A stretch of 64,000 nucleotides of DNA from Akkermansia muciniphila. Lineage in GTDB: Bacteria; Pseudomonadota; Gammaproteobacteria; Burkholderiales; Burkholderiaceae_C. Below, one piece after another: positions 34,462 to 43,533 of this stretch. A model generated the notes under the pieces. It saw only the letters and a list, made by a program, of their open reading frames with translations. It was not told the DNA's origin and searched no databases. Each line of letters starts with the position of its first letter. The first letter of the stretch is position 1. Both the position numbers and the translations under genes were made by a program. Location: assembly GCA_943331105.2 (NCBI GenBank), contig CALQKH020000007.1, positions 62,001 through 126,000 of the forward strand. Reading direction: 5' to 3'.

Positions 34462-35586
34462 GTGACGACCCCCAAAAAAGCACCTGCCAAAGCAGCCCCT
34501 AAAGCTGCAAAGACAGCAGTGACTGCCCAGAAAAAAACTTCGGCAGTGAAGCCTTCTGTTGTAGCCAAGCCCTTGCCAAAAGCCAAATCTGTGGCTCCGG
34601 TCAAAGCAGCCAAACCCGCGCCTGCAAAAGCCAAACCCGCGCCTGCAAAAGCCAAATCTGTCAAAGCGGCGCCCGGCAAAGCCAAAACAGTTGGAGCTTC
34701 TCTTGCTCAACCCAAGCCAAAGACCAGTCCTTCCTCCAAGCCTGCTGTCAAAGCCAAGTCACCACCTGCCAAATCGGTGCCAAGTCCTGCAAAGTCCGCC
34801 AAATCGCCGTCCACGATAGCCAAAACTGTTGCAGTCAAGTCTTCTGTGTCCAAGCCAAGCGCTGTCAAAGAGCCCTCGAAAAAGTCTTTGCCAGCCCCTC
34901 AAGTGAAACCCATGACCGTTCAAACCAGCGGGGCTGTTGAAGCCTCCATTGCAACTATTCCGGCCGCGCCAGTGGCGTCAGATCAGCCTGTGCGTGCTGC
35001 CCGCCCGTCCGCCAGGTTGGCGCAAATCACGGTTCCCTCATTGCCGCCAGCCGTTGCGTCCACTGCCGCCAAGTCGAGTTTTTTGCCGAGTTCAGCGCCC
35101 CCCATTCAAAGTGTTCCTTTTGCACCGATCAAAAAAGACCCTAAGCTTGCTAACAATTGGAAATCCAAAAAATTCGATGTCCTGACCGATGCGGAAATCT
35201 TGGCCATGCCTGATGACGTGTACATGAACGACACGCAGTTGGCCTATTTCCGGCGCAAGCTCAGCATCCTCAAGCAAGACATCCTGAACAGTGCTGGCGC
35301 GACCACAGAGCACCTGCGTGAGGACACCGTGGTGGTGCCCGACCCTGCTGATCGCGCCACGATCGAGGAAGAACATGCTTTGGAGCTTCGCACCCGTGAT
35401 CGCGAGCGCAAGTTGCTCAAGAAAATTGAACAATCGATCCAACGCATCGACGCTGGCGACTACGGATTTTGTGATGAAACAGGCGAAGCCATTGGCGTAG
35501 GTCGCTTGTTGGCCCGCCCCACGGCCACCTTGTCTTTGGAAGCACAGCAACGCCGTGAGTTGAAGCAAAAAATGTTTGGTGATTGA
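34462..35586 (+). CDS. dksA: DksA/TraR-family RNA polymerase-binding protein with long basic N-terminal tail
   Basis: 374 residues. The C-terminal 145 residues (from about 230) are DksA: LTDAEILAMPDDVYMNDTQLAYF, the coiled-coil region with EHLREDTVVVPDPADRATIEEEHALELRTRDRERKLL, and GDYGFCDETGEAIGVGRLLARPTATLSLEAQQ. The four-cysteine zinc finger has only Cys337, as in other betaproteobacterial DksA proteins. It mediates the stringent response with ppGpp at the polymerase secondary channel. The first 225 residues are Lys/Ala/Pro/Ser-rich and disordered, histone H1-like, with tandem PAPAKAK repeats. The start is GTG 34462, with a TAGGAG Shine-Dalgarno. A terminator follows the gene. Confidence 0.88.
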   Translation: MTTPKKAPAKAAPKAAKTAVTAQKKTSAVKPSVVAKPLPKAKSVAPVKAAKPAPAKAKPAPAKAKSVKAAPGKAKTVGASLAQPKPKTSPSSKPAVKAKSPPAKSVPSPAKSAKSPSTIAKTVAVKSSVSKPSAVKEPSKKSLPAPQVKPMTVQTSGAVEASIATIPAAPVASDQPVRAARPSARLAQITVPSLPPAVASTAAKSSFLPSSAPPIQSVPFAPIKKDPKLANNWKSKKFDVLTDAEILAMPDDVYMNDTQLAYFRRKLSILKQDILNSAGATTEHLREDTVVVPDPADRATIEEEHALELRTRDRERKLLKKIEQSIQRIDAGDYGFCDETGEAIGVGRLLARPTATLSLEAQQRRELKQKMFGD

Positions 35587-35626
35587 ACAGATGTCCAACC
35601 GGGCGCCCCGATCAGCCAAGCCTTTC

Positions 35627-35651
35627 AAAACCCCTTCATTGGGGTTTTTTT
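35627..35651 (+). terminator. Rho-independent terminator after the DksA-like gene
   Basis: AAAACCCC, loop TTCATT, GGGGTTTT and further T residues, about 40 bp past the stop codon. It separates the DksA-like gene from the dcw cluster. The rest of the 35652-35850 stretch is AT-rich with no gene seen. Confidence 0.9.
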
Positions 35652-35850
35652 ACGACTGCATGCCTCATATTATTAAAAGCGTCAGATGACTTGCATCAAA
35701 TGACTTTGTTATTTTTCGGTTTTTATTCCTTGAGACCTTACTTTCATAGCCTCTTGTAAGTGCCTAATTTACAAGGAAATTTAGGCTTTCAATGGTTTCG
35801 ATTTCGTCGCTAAGCCCTTGATTTCATTGAAAAAAAACGATCTTCGCTGC

Positions 35851-35878
35851 TTGAGTTGGTGAGAAATCCTGATACAGT
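35851..35878 (+). promoter_or_regulatory. Predicted mra (dcw) promoter
   Basis: TTGAGT (35851-35856), a 16 bp spacer and TACAGT (35873-35878) match four of six bases at each sigma-70 element. The expected start near 35885 places the MraZ-type repeats just inside the transcript start region. It is the only reasonable promoter seen in the 297 bp between the upstream terminator and mraZ. Confidence 0.5.
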
Positions 35879-35886
35879 GCAAAAAA

Positions 35887-35909
35887 GTGCAATTAAGTGG
35901 GGAAAAGTG
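35887..35909 (+). promoter_or_regulatory. MraZ-binding repeats (MRE)
   Basis: GTG triplets recur every 10 bp: GTGCA at 35887, GTGGG at 35897 and GTGTC at 35907, with AT-rich spacers. MraZ represses its own operon by binding GTGG(G)-type direct repeats at 10 bp spacing. Their position just upstream of mraZ and at the predicted transcription start fits autorepression of the whole dcw cluster. Confidence 0.65.
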
Positions 35910-35947
35910 TCTTCGCTGGTGCATTGCAACTGAAAAAGGTCGTAGCT

Positions 35948-36376
35948 GTGTTTCAAGGGGCTTCATCGCTGAGTCTGGATGCCAAAGGGCGGTTGTCTGT
36001 GCCGACCCGGCACCGTGACGTCTTGAGCGCCACTGCACAAGGCCAGTTGACCATCACCAAACACCCGCATGGTTGCTTGATGGTCTTTCCCCGCCCTGAA
36101 TGGGAAAAGTTTCGCGAACGCATCGCGGCATTGCCCATGTCAGCCCAGTGGTGGAAGCGCATCTTTTTGGGCAATGCCATGGATGTGGAGATGGATGGCA
36201 CGGGCCGTGTACTGATCTCGCCCGAATTGCGACAGGCTGCTGGCATCTCCAAAGACACCATGCTTCTGGGTATGGGCAACCACTTTGAGTTGTGGGACAA
36301 AGTCGCTTACGACGCACAAGAGGCGCAGGCCATGCAGGGTGAAATGCCCGATGTGTTCAAAGACTTTTCCTTTTGA
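35948..36376 (+). CDS. mraZ: Transcriptional regulator MraZ
   Basis: 142-residue AbrB-like regulator with two MraZ repeats: [22 protein letters not shown] and the second DxxGR copy in [20 protein letters not shown]. It forms a ring that binds the repeats upstream and represses the dcw operon. The start GTG 35948 matches the conserved family start (MFxGA) and has AAAGGT upstream. An earlier GTG at 35897 in the same frame lies within the operator and is rejected. It is the first gene of the cluster; rsmH follows after 5 bp. Confidence 0.93.
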   Translation: MFQGASSLSLDAKGRLSVPTRHRDVLSATAQGQLTITKHPHGCLMVFPRPEWEKFRERIAALPMSAQWWKRIFLGNAMDVEMDGTGRVLISPELRQAAGISKDTMLLGMGNHFELWDKVAYDAQEAQAMQGEMPDVFKDFSF

Positions 36377-36381
36377 GCGCC

Positions 36382-37311
36382 ATGACCGACAGCGTATTGA
36401 CCCACACCACAGTTCTCTTGAATGAGGCTGTGGACGAGCTGCTGCAGGCTTCTGCTGGAGCCGATGGTGTCTATGTGGATGCGACATTTGGCCGTGGCGG
36501 ACATTCACGTCTGATTTTGTCGCGACTCTCGGCGCAGGGTCGATTGCAAGCTTTTGACAAAGACCTGGAGGCGATTGCCGAGGCTGCGTTGATTGCAGAC
36601 AGCCGGTTTTCCATCCGTCACGAAGGGTTTTCAAACTTGGGTGAACTGCCTCTTGGCAGTGTGGATGGTGTGCTGATGGACTTGGGCATCAGCTCCCCTC
36701 AAATTGACAGCCCCGAGAGGGGTTTTTCTTTTCGTTTTGACGGCCCACTCGACATGCGCATGGACACCACGCGCGGACAAAGTGTGGCCGATTGGTTGGC
36801 CACTGCAGAGGTGGATCAAATCACGGAGGTGATACGTGACTATGGCGAAGAACGGTTTGCTTTTCAGATTGCAAAGGCGCTTGTGGCTCGCCGACAAGAA
36901 CGGGGCCCAATTTCAAGCACCACCGATTTGGCCCAGCTCGTGGCTGACACGGTCAAAACCCGCGAGCCGGGCCAGAACCCTGCAACGCGGACATTTCAGG
37001 CTTTTCGGATTTTCATCAACGCAGAGCTTGCGGAGCTTGAACAAGCGCTAGAAGCCAGCTTGCAGGTCATGGCGCCGGGCGCGCGGCTGGTGGTCATCAG
37101 TTTTCATTCGCTCGAAGACCGCATCGTCAAGCAGTTCATGGCCAAGCATGCCAAAGAAGTGGTGGACCGGCGCGTGCCCTTTGCCGAGCCGGTCAAAATG
37201 CGTTTGAAGCTGTGCGGTCGGATTCGCCCCAGTGAGGCGGAGGTCCGCGGCAACCCCCGTTCGCGCAGCGCCATCATGCGCATGGCACAGCGCACCGAGG
37301 TGCCCGCATGA
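36382..37311 (+). CDS. rsmH: 16S rRNA (cytosine(1402)-N(4))-methyltransferase
   Basis: 309 residues. It methylates N4 of C1402 in the decoding centre of 16S rRNA. The SAM-binding motif is [16 protein letters not shown], with FDKD, the catalytic-site MDLGISSPQ, a helical insert, and the C-terminal [16 protein letters not shown] and PRSRSAIMR motifs. ATG 36382 is used; a TTG three codons earlier also exists. Its TGA overlaps the ftsL ATG by 4 bp. Historically named mraW; conserved second gene of the cluster. Confidence 0.95.
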   Translation: MTDSVLTHTTVLLNEAVDELLQASAGADGVYVDATFGRGGHSRLILSRLSAQGRLQAFDKDLEAIAEAALIADSRFSIRHEGFSNLGELPLGSVDGVLMDLGISSPQIDSPERGFSFRFDGPLDMRMDTTRGQSVADWLATAEVDQITEVIRDYGEERFAFQIAKALVARRQERGPISSTTDLAQLVADTVKTREPGQNPATRTFQAFRIFINAELAELEQALEASLQVMAPGARLVVISFHSLEDRIVKQFMAKHAKEVVDRRVPFAEPVKMRLKLCGRIRPSEAEVRGNPRSRSAIMRMAQRTEVPA

Positions 37312-37637
37312 TGCGCCTGAGCATGCTCTTGCTGATCGCCACGGTGGGCAGTGCCTTGTGGCTGGTGCACAGCCATTACGAGTCCAGGCGCCTGTTCATG
37401 GCGCTGGAGTTGGCGCGCAAAGAGAGCCAGCGGATTGAAGTGGACCTTGACCGGATGGAAGTTGAGCGACGAGCCCAAACCACGCCTTTGCGTGTGGAGA
37501 AAATCGCACGCCAGCAATTGCAAATGCGCAATGTTTCACCAGCCATCACCCAATACGTGACCACAACGGGTGCAGCCAACACGACCGTACCCGTGAAAAC
37601 ATCCAGCGCTCTTGCTGATGGTGGAGCAACTCGATGA
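37308..37637 (+). CDS. ftsL: Cell division protein FtsL
   Basis: 109-residue bitopic membrane protein. The membrane segment [14 protein letters not shown] follows a very short cytoplasmic end (five residues), then a periplasmic leucine-zipper-like coiled coil ([24 protein letters not shown]). It bridges FtsQ/FtsB and the FtsWI synthase at the septum. Sequence conservation is low in this family; topology, size and location between rsmH and ftsI support the call. Overlaps both neighbours by 4 bp. Confidence 0.9.
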   Translation: MMRLSMLLLIATVGSALWLVHSHYESRRLFMALELARKESQRIEVDLDRMEVERRAQTTPLRVEKIARQQLQMRNVSPAITQYVTTTGAANTTVPVKTSSALADGGATR

Positions 37638-39373
37638 ACCGCGGTCGCAGCGTGCAGTTGAGCTCCAGCCCTTTGCTGGCCAGCAAGACGCCAGTTTGGC
37701 GCAGCAAATTGATCGTGGGCTTGATGGCTTTGGGATTCACGGGCTTGGTCGGCCGTGCGGCGCATGTTCAAGTGATTGACAATGACTTTTTCATTCGGCA
37801 GGGTGAAGTGCGTTTTGCCCGAACCTTGACTTTGCCCCCTAACCGTGGCCGCGTACTTGACCGTAATGGTGTGTTGTTGGCTTCCAGTGTCCCTGCCCCC
37901 AGCATTTGGGCCAATCCGGAAGACTTGGAGCGTGACCCACTCAAACTGCGCCAATTGGCCAAGTTGCTGGAAATGGCCCCCGCCGAACTGGAAGCCAAGC
38001 TCAAGAACGAAGAGAAAACCTTTGTGTGGCTGCGCCGCCAGATGGACGAGTCGGTGGTCAAAGAAATTCGTGCTCTCAACATCAAAGGTGTGTATGACAT
38101 CAAAGAGTACAAACGACTCTATCCTGAGGGTGAGGCTGCAGCGCACATCGTGGGCTTTACCAACGTCGAAGACAAAGGCCAAGAAGGCGTTGAGCTGATC
38201 TTTCAAAAGCAGTTGGCGGGTCAAGCGGGTTCTAGGCGCGTGATCAAGGACCGCTTGGGCCGCGTGGTCGAGGCGGTGGGCGAGACTGTTCAGCCCGTAG
38301 ATGGCCAAGACCTGCAGTTGAGCATTGACAGCAAGGTTCAGTTTTATGCCTACCAGACCCTGCGTGATGCCGTGGCGCAGCACAAGGCCAAGGCGGGCAG
38401 TGTGGTGGTGCTGGACGCGCAAACCGGTGAAATCTTGGCTTTGGCCAACTACCCCAGCTATTCGCCTGACAAGCGCGGCAACCTGACGGGCGAGCAGTTG
38501 CGCAATCGGGCGTTGACCGACAGCTTTGAGCCTGGCTCGACCATGAAGCCCTTCACCGTGGCCTTGGCGCTGCAGCAAGGGCTGGTCAAGCCCGAAACAC
38601 CGATTCAGACCGCTCCGGGCAAGATCACCATCACCGGTTCCACCATCAGCGATGTGCACGCTTATGGGGTGCTGACGGTCAACGAGGTCATCCAAAAGTC
38701 CAGCAACGTGGGCACGGTGAAGATGGCCATGCAATTGCAGCCCCGTGAAATGTGGGAGATGTTTGCAGACCTGGGTTTTGGCCAAAAGCCTCAGTTGCCC
38801 TTTCCAGGTGTGGTCAGCGGTCGGCTGCGCCCTTACAAGACCTGGCGTCCGGTCGAGCAAGCCACCATGAGCTACGGCTACGGTGTCTCCAGCAGTTTGT
38901 TTCAAGTGGCCCGTGCTTACACCGTCTTTGCCCGCGATGGCGAAATCGTGCCCGCGACGCTGATGAAAACCAACCAACCGGTGGTGGGCACGCGCGTGTT
39001 CAGTCCCGAGCATGCCATTGCGATGCGCAAGATGCTGCAAATGGCGTCAGGCCCCGGCGGTACCGGTCAAAAGGCCCAGACCATGGGTTATTCGGTGGGT
39101 GGAAAGTCAGGGACTGCGCGCAAGCAAGAGGGAAAAGGCTACGCCAGCAAAAAATACAGGGGATTTTTTGTCGGCATTGCGCCGATTGACCAGCCACGCA
39201 TCGTGGTGGCGGTGATGATCGATGAACCGTCCAATGGGGTGTATTACGGCGGCGCCGTGGCTGCGCCCGTGTTCAGCCAGACGGTGCAGCAAACATTGCG
39301 TTTGATGGGCGTGCAGCCTGACATGGCCGTCAAGCCACAAATTGTGGCCAAAGCCGTCGAGGAGTCGTTCTGA
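37634..39373 (+). CDS. ftsI: Peptidoglycan D,D-transpeptidase FtsI (PBP3)
   Basis: 579-residue septal class B penicillin-binding protein. One N-terminal membrane segment (LIVGLMALGFTGLVG) is followed by the pedestal domain (PPNRGRVLDRNG, GQEGVEL) and the transpeptidase domain with the nucleophile Ser302 in SxxK (302-305), SSN, and KSGT (491-494). It crosslinks septal peptidoglycan with FtsW, encoded four genes on. ATGA overlap with ftsL. Confidence 0.96.
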   Translation: MNRGRSVQLSSSPLLASKTPVWRSKLIVGLMALGFTGLVGRAAHVQVIDNDFFIRQGEVRFARTLTLPPNRGRVLDRNGVLLASSVPAPSIWANPEDLERDPLKLRQLAKLLEMAPAELEAKLKNEEKTFVWLRRQMDESVVKEIRALNIKGVYDIKEYKRLYPEGEAAAHIVGFTNVEDKGQEGVELIFQKQLAGQAGSRRVIKDRLGRVVEAVGETVQPVDGQDLQLSIDSKVQFYAYQTLRDAVAQHKAKAGSVVVLDAQTGEILALANYPSYSPDKRGNLTGEQLRNRALTDSFEPGSTMKPFTVALALQQGLVKPETPIQTAPGKITITGSTISDVHAYGVLTVNEVIQKSSNVGTVKMAMQLQPREMWEMFADLGFGQKPQLPFPGVVSGRLRPYKTWRPVEQATMSYGYGVSSSLFQVARAYTVFARDGEIVPATLMKTNQPVVGTRVFSPEHAIAMRKMLQMASGPGGTGQKAQTMGYSVGGKSGTARKQEGKGYASKKYRGFFVGIAPIDQPRIVVAVMIDEPSNGVYYGGAVAAPVFSQTVQQTLRLMGVQPDMAVKPQIVAKAVEESF

Positions 39374-40908
39374 TGCAGACCTTGCACAGCGCCTCACAAG
39401 CCGCCTCTTGGTTGCGCACCCGTGTGACCGGTGCACTTCGTACTGACAGCCGCCAGGTCCAGCAAGGTGATGCTTTCATCGCTTGGCCCGGCGCAGCGAC
39501 CGATGGGCGTCGATTTTTGGCGCAAGCTTTGGCGCAGGGGGCCAGTGCCTGCCTGATGGAAGAAGAGGGCTATGCGCCTTGGTTGACCTCTTTGCAGGAC
39601 GAAGTCAGCACCGACAAACTCGCCTGCATGCCCCAGCTCAAAACCCAAACAGGTTGGGTGGCTGACGCTTACTATGAGCAGCCCAGCCAAGCTTTGCAGG
39701 TGTTGGCGGTCACGGGCACCAACGGTAAAACGTCGACCGCTTGGTGGTTGGCGCAGGCTTTGTCCTCGCCCGTGTTGGCACAGTCTTGCGCTGTCATCGG
39801 TACGCTGGGTGTGGGGCGCGTTCCCCATTTGGTGTCGACCGGCATGACCACTCCCGATCCGGTGTTGGTGCAGCAAGAGTTCCGTGCTATGGCCGATGCC
39901 GGCGTGACCCATTGCGCCATCGAGGCTTCGTCCATTGGTTTGGCCGAAGACCGACTCAATGGCACGCAGATCCGCGTGGCGGTGTTCACAAACTTCACGC
40001 AAGACCATTTGGACTACCACGCGGACATGGGGCAGTACTGGTCTGCCAAAGCGGCGCTTTTCAGCTGGCCTGGATTGCAGGCTGCGGTCATCAACACCGA
40101 CGATGCACAAGGCGCACTTTTGGCCAGCCAGTTGCAGGGCGGCCCTTTGGATGTATGGACATGCTCCAGAAAAGGTGCTGCACGCTTGAAAGCCCGTGCT
40201 TTGCCAAGCACTGAGGGTTTGGTGTTTGACGTGATCGAAGGCGATGCGGTGCAGCCACTTCGCACCGATTTAATCGGTGAATACAACATCGACAATTTGT
40301 TGGGCGTGATCGGCAGCTTGCGTGCTTTGGGATTTGATTTGGTGCAGGCCGTGCAGGCGTGTTCGCACTTGAGTGCAGTGCCTGGCCGCATGCAAAGGGT
40401 TCGGATCGACCCATCGCCTTCGGAGCAAGCTGCAGGCTTGCCCCTTGCGGTGGTCGATTACGCACACACGCCCGATGCCATCGTTCATGCCTTGGCAGCG
40501 CTCAGGTCGCAGGCCCTTTTGCGCGGCGGCCATTTGTGGTGCGTGCTGGGTTGTGGTGGTGACCGAGATGCCTACAAGCGCCCCTTGATGGCGGCTGCAG
40601 CAGAGGCGTCTGCCGATCGCGTGATGTTGACCAGCGACAACCCTCGCTCTGAATCACCTGAAGCGATTTTGGCGGCCATGGTCGCAGGGCTCAAGCGCCC
40701 AAGTCAAGCCTTAGTCCAAGCTGACCGTTCCTTGGCGATTGCCCAAATACTGGCTCAGGCGGCGCCACAAGACGTGGTGTTGGTGGCCGGTAAAGGTCAC
40801 GAGACCGAACAAGAAATCATGGGCGTGCGCCATCCATTTTCCGATGTGGTGCATGTTCGCAAGGCCCTGCAGCAGCGCATGGCGCAATTTCAGGGGGTCA
40901 ACGCATGA
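39373..40908 (+). CDS. murE: UDP-MurNAc-L-alanyl-D-glutamate--2,6-diaminopimelate ligase
   Basis: 511-residue Mur ligase adding meso-diaminopimelate to the growing UDP-MurNAc peptide. ATP-binding GTNGKTSTAWW, carbamylated-lysine and metal region around EASSIGL, and the C-terminal SDNPRSESP motif, whose DNPR is diagnostic of a meso-DAP-adding enzyme. The N-terminal UDP-binding domain shows TDSRQVQQGDAFIAWPG. Meso-DAP comes from DapF, encoded at 30.4 kb. The start shares one base with the ftsI stop (TGATG). Confidence 0.95.
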   Translation: MQTLHSASQAASWLRTRVTGALRTDSRQVQQGDAFIAWPGAATDGRRFLAQALAQGASACLMEEEGYAPWLTSLQDEVSTDKLACMPQLKTQTGWVADAYYEQPSQALQVLAVTGTNGKTSTAWWLAQALSSPVLAQSCAVIGTLGVGRVPHLVSTGMTTPDPVLVQQEFRAMADAGVTHCAIEASSIGLAEDRLNGTQIRVAVFTNFTQDHLDYHADMGQYWSAKAALFSWPGLQAAVINTDDAQGALLASQLQGGPLDVWTCSRKGAARLKARALPSTEGLVFDVIEGDAVQPLRTDLIGEYNIDNLLGVIGSLRALGFDLVQAVQACSHLSAVPGRMQRVRIDPSPSEQAAGLPLAVVDYAHTPDAIVHALAALRSQALLRGGHLWCVLGCGGDRDAYKRPLMAAAAEASADRVMLTSDNPRSESPEAILAAMVAGLKRPSQALVQADRSLAIAQILAQAAPQDVVLVAGKGHETEQEIMGVRHPFSDVVHVRKALQQRMAQFQGVNA

Positions 40909-42362
40909 GCGCGGTTCATACCCCCATGAACTTGAAACTTGAATCGGCTTTGGCCTGGCTGAGCCAAGCGCGCGGCGTGAAGCTGCAATCTGTGGTGGCT
41001 GATCGGGTACACACCGACAGCCGCAGCTTGCGTTCGGGCGATGTGTTCGTGGCTTTGCGCGGCGAGCGGTTTGATGGCAACCAGTTCATCGCCCAAGCCA
41101 AGGCACAAGGCGCAGTGGCCGTGCTGTGTGAGGCCTCTGGTGAAGCCGAGGCTGCTGCCCAGGGATTGCCTGCGTTGGTGGTGCCTGACGCCCGCTTGGC
41201 CTTGGGAGAGTTGGCGGCGGGTTGGCGCGCGCAGTTTGATCTGCCTTTGATTGCTGTGACCGGCAGCAATGGCAAAACCACCGTGACCCAAATGATCGCG
41301 GCCATTTTGCGTGCGCATGTGGGTGTCGATGCCTTGTCAACGCAGGGTAACTTGAACAACGACATTGGCGTGCCCTTGACCTTGCTCAATTTGCGCGCTC
41401 ACCACCGCATGGCGGTGGTGGAGTTGGGCATGAACCATCCAGGCGAAATCGCTTATTTGGCCCAGCTGACCCAACCCACCGTAGCCCTGGTCAACAACGC
41501 ACAGCGTGAACACCAAGAATTCATGGGCACCGTTGAGGCCGTGGCACTTGAAAACGGTGCAGTCTTGCTGTCTTTGCCCAGCCAAGGCGTGGCGGTCTAC
41601 CCTGCGGACGAAACGCATACCCCCGTTTGGCAGTCCCAATCGGCTTCTCGTCCACAACACACGTTTGCCATGGGACATGGCGATGGCGTTGCCGATGTGC
41701 GGGCGGCTGTGGTGGTCTGGCAATCGGGTGCTTGGCAATTCACACTCAAAACTCCAGTGGGCACAGCCCCTGTCCGCTTGCATATCGCTGGTCGACACAA
41801 TGTCAAAAATGCCTTGGCCGCCAGTGCTTGCGCCTTGGCTGCAGGCGTGCCGCTGGTGGCGGTGGCTCAGGGTTTACAAGCCTTTGAGCCGGTCAAGGGT
41901 CGGTCGCGTGCTTTATTGGTGCACACCTCAGCAGGCGAAATGACTTTGGTTGACGACACCTACAACGCCAACCCCGATTCGGTGCGTGCGGCCATTGATG
42001 TGTTGACCGAATTGCCTTCGCCACGCCTCTTGGTCTTGGGCGACATGGGCGAGGTCGGTGATCAAGGACCGGCATTCCATGCCGAAGTGGGCGCCTATGC
42101 GGCGGAGTGCGGAATTGAGGCTTTTTACACCTTGGGTGACTTGTGCCAGCACGCGGGTCAGGCTTATGGGTCAGCGCAACACTTTGACAACATGGACAGC
42201 CTGTTGGCGGCCGTTGCCAAGCATGCGGCGCACTTTCAGAGCATGGTCGTCAAAGGGTCTCGCTTCATGAAGATGGAGCGTGTGGTCGAGGCGGTGCAAG
42301 CCTTGGACTTGTCGAACAGCTCACAGCAAAACAATAAAAAAGGGGAGGCTCATGCTGCTTAG
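40905..42362 (+). CDS. murF: UDP-MurNAc-tripeptide--D-alanyl-D-alanine ligase
   Basis: 485-residue Mur ligase attaching the D-Ala-D-Ala dipeptide made by Ddl. [22 protein letters not shown] in the N-terminal domain, ATP-binding [36 protein letters not shown] and [10 protein letters not shown] are all typical. ATG 40905 overlaps the murE stop by 4 bp, and the C-terminal 11 bp overlap mraY. A Ser/Gln/Lys-rich tail follows the ligase domain. Confidence 0.95.
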   Translation: MSAVHTPMNLKLESALAWLSQARGVKLQSVVADRVHTDSRSLRSGDVFVALRGERFDGNQFIAQAKAQGAVAVLCEASGEAEAAAQGLPALVVPDARLALGELAAGWRAQFDLPLIAVTGSNGKTTVTQMIAAILRAHVGVDALSTQGNLNNDIGVPLTLLNLRAHHRMAVVELGMNHPGEIAYLAQLTQPTVALVNNAQREHQEFMGTVEAVALENGAVLLSLPSQGVAVYPADETHTPVWQSQSASRPQHTFAMGHGDGVADVRAAVVVWQSGAWQFTLKTPVGTAPVRLHIAGRHNVKNALAASACALAAGVPLVAVAQGLQAFEPVKGRSRALLVHTSAGEMTLVDDTYNANPDSVRAAIDVLTELPSPRLLVLGDMGEVGDQGPAFHAEVGAYAAECGIEAFYTLGDLCQHAGQAYGSAQHFDNMDSLLAAVAKHAAHFQSMVVKGSRFMKMERVVEAVQALDLSNSSQQNNKKGEAHAA

Positions 42363-43530
42363 TTTGGCCCAATGGCTGCAAAGTTTATCGCCTGAGTGGG
42401 GCTTTTTGCGGGTTTTCCAATACATCACGTTTCGTGCTGTGATGGCAGCGATGACCGCCTTGCTGATTGGACTGGCTGCTGGGCCATGGGTGATTCGGCG
42501 TTTGACCTCACTCAAGATCGGCCAACCCATCCGCGGCTATGGCATGGCATCGCATTTGGCCAAAAGCGGCACGCCCACCATGGGCGGTGTGTTGATTTTG
42601 ATGTCCATCGCCATTTCGACGCTGTTGTGGTTTGATTTGTCCAACCGCTTTGTGTGGATTGTGCTCATCGTCACCTTGGGTTTTGGCGCAATTGGCTGGG
42701 TCGATGACTGGCGCAAAGTGGTCAACAAAGACCCCGAAGGCATGCGCTCGCGTGAAAAATATTTCTGGCAATCGGTGGTTGGTCTGCTGGCGGCCCTGTA
42801 CCTGGTGTTCAGCATTTCTGAAAGTTCTAATGCACGGGTGATGGATCTGTTTGTGCAATGGGTTCTGTCTGGATTTGATGTGAACCTGCCGCCCAAAGCG
42901 GGCTTGCAGGTGCCCTTCTTCAAGGAAATCAACTACCCCTTGGGTGTGCTGGGCTTCGTGGTCTTGACTTATCTGGTGATCGTTGGCTCGAGCAATGCTG
43001 TCAATTTGACCGATGGCTTGGATGGCCTCGCCATCATGCCGGTGGTGATGGTGGGTTCGGCCTTGGGTGTTTTTGCTTACGTGACAGGGAGCTCTGTTTT
43101 TTCCAAGTACTTGTTCTTTCCACATATCCCCGGATCAGGTGAACTTTTGATCTTTTGCGCCGCCATGGCAGGAGCTGGTCTGGCCTTTTTGTGGTTCAAC
43201 ACCCATCCTGCCCAAGTTTTCATGGGGGATGTGGGGGCCTTGGCATTGGGCGCCGCCTTGGGCACCATCGCCGTGATCGTGCGCCAAGAAATTGTGTTGG
43301 CGATCATGGGTGGCATCTTTGTGGTCGAGGCCTTGTCGGTGATGGCACAGGTGACTTACTTCAAGTACACCAAGAAAAAATATGGCGAGGGTCGTCGCAT
43401 CTTGAAGATGGCCCCTTTGCACCACCATTTCGAAAAGAGTGGCTGGAAAGAAACGCAAGTCGTCGTGCGCTTCTGGATCATCACCATGCTCTTGTGTTTG
43501 GTCGGCCTGTCGACCCTGAAGCTGAGATAA
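42352..43530 (+). CDS. mraY: Phospho-N-acetylmuramoyl-pentapeptide-transferase
   Basis: 392-residue membrane enzyme with about ten membrane segments. It transfers phospho-MurNAc-pentapeptide to undecaprenyl phosphate, making lipid I. Conserved loops include GTPTMGG, the Mg2+-binding [26 protein letters not shown] and [18 protein letters not shown] 42352 has a GGGGAGG Shine-Dalgarno and overlaps murF by 11 bp. MurG later in the cluster acts next. Confidence 0.96.
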   Translation: MLLSLAQWLQSLSPEWGFLRVFQYITFRAVMAAMTALLIGLAAGPWVIRRLTSLKIGQPIRGYGMASHLAKSGTPTMGGVLILMSIAISTLLWFDLSNRFVWIVLIVTLGFGAIGWVDDWRKVVNKDPEGMRSREKYFWQSVVGLLAALYLVFSISESSNARVMDLFVQWVLSGFDVNLPPKAGLQVPFFKEINYPLGVLGFVVLTYLVIVGSSNAVNLTDGLDGLAIMPVVMVGSALGVFAYVTGSSVFSKYLFFPHIPGSGELLIFCAAMAGAGLAFLWFNTHPAQVFMGDVGALALGAALGTIAVIVRQEIVLAIMGGIFVVEALSVMAQVTYFKYTKKKYGEGRRILKMAPLHHHFEKSGWKETQVVVRFWIITMLLCLVGLSTLKLR

Positions 43531-43533
43531 GCC

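Noticed and set aside
34610-34660. Tandem repeat that could be a minisatellite
   Set aside because: It is in frame and encodes PAPAKAK repeats of the DksA tail, so it is part of the coding sequence.
37376-39040. Open frame of 554 codons on the minus strand within ftsI
   Set aside because: Antisense shadow of an essential, fully conserved gene in a tight operon.
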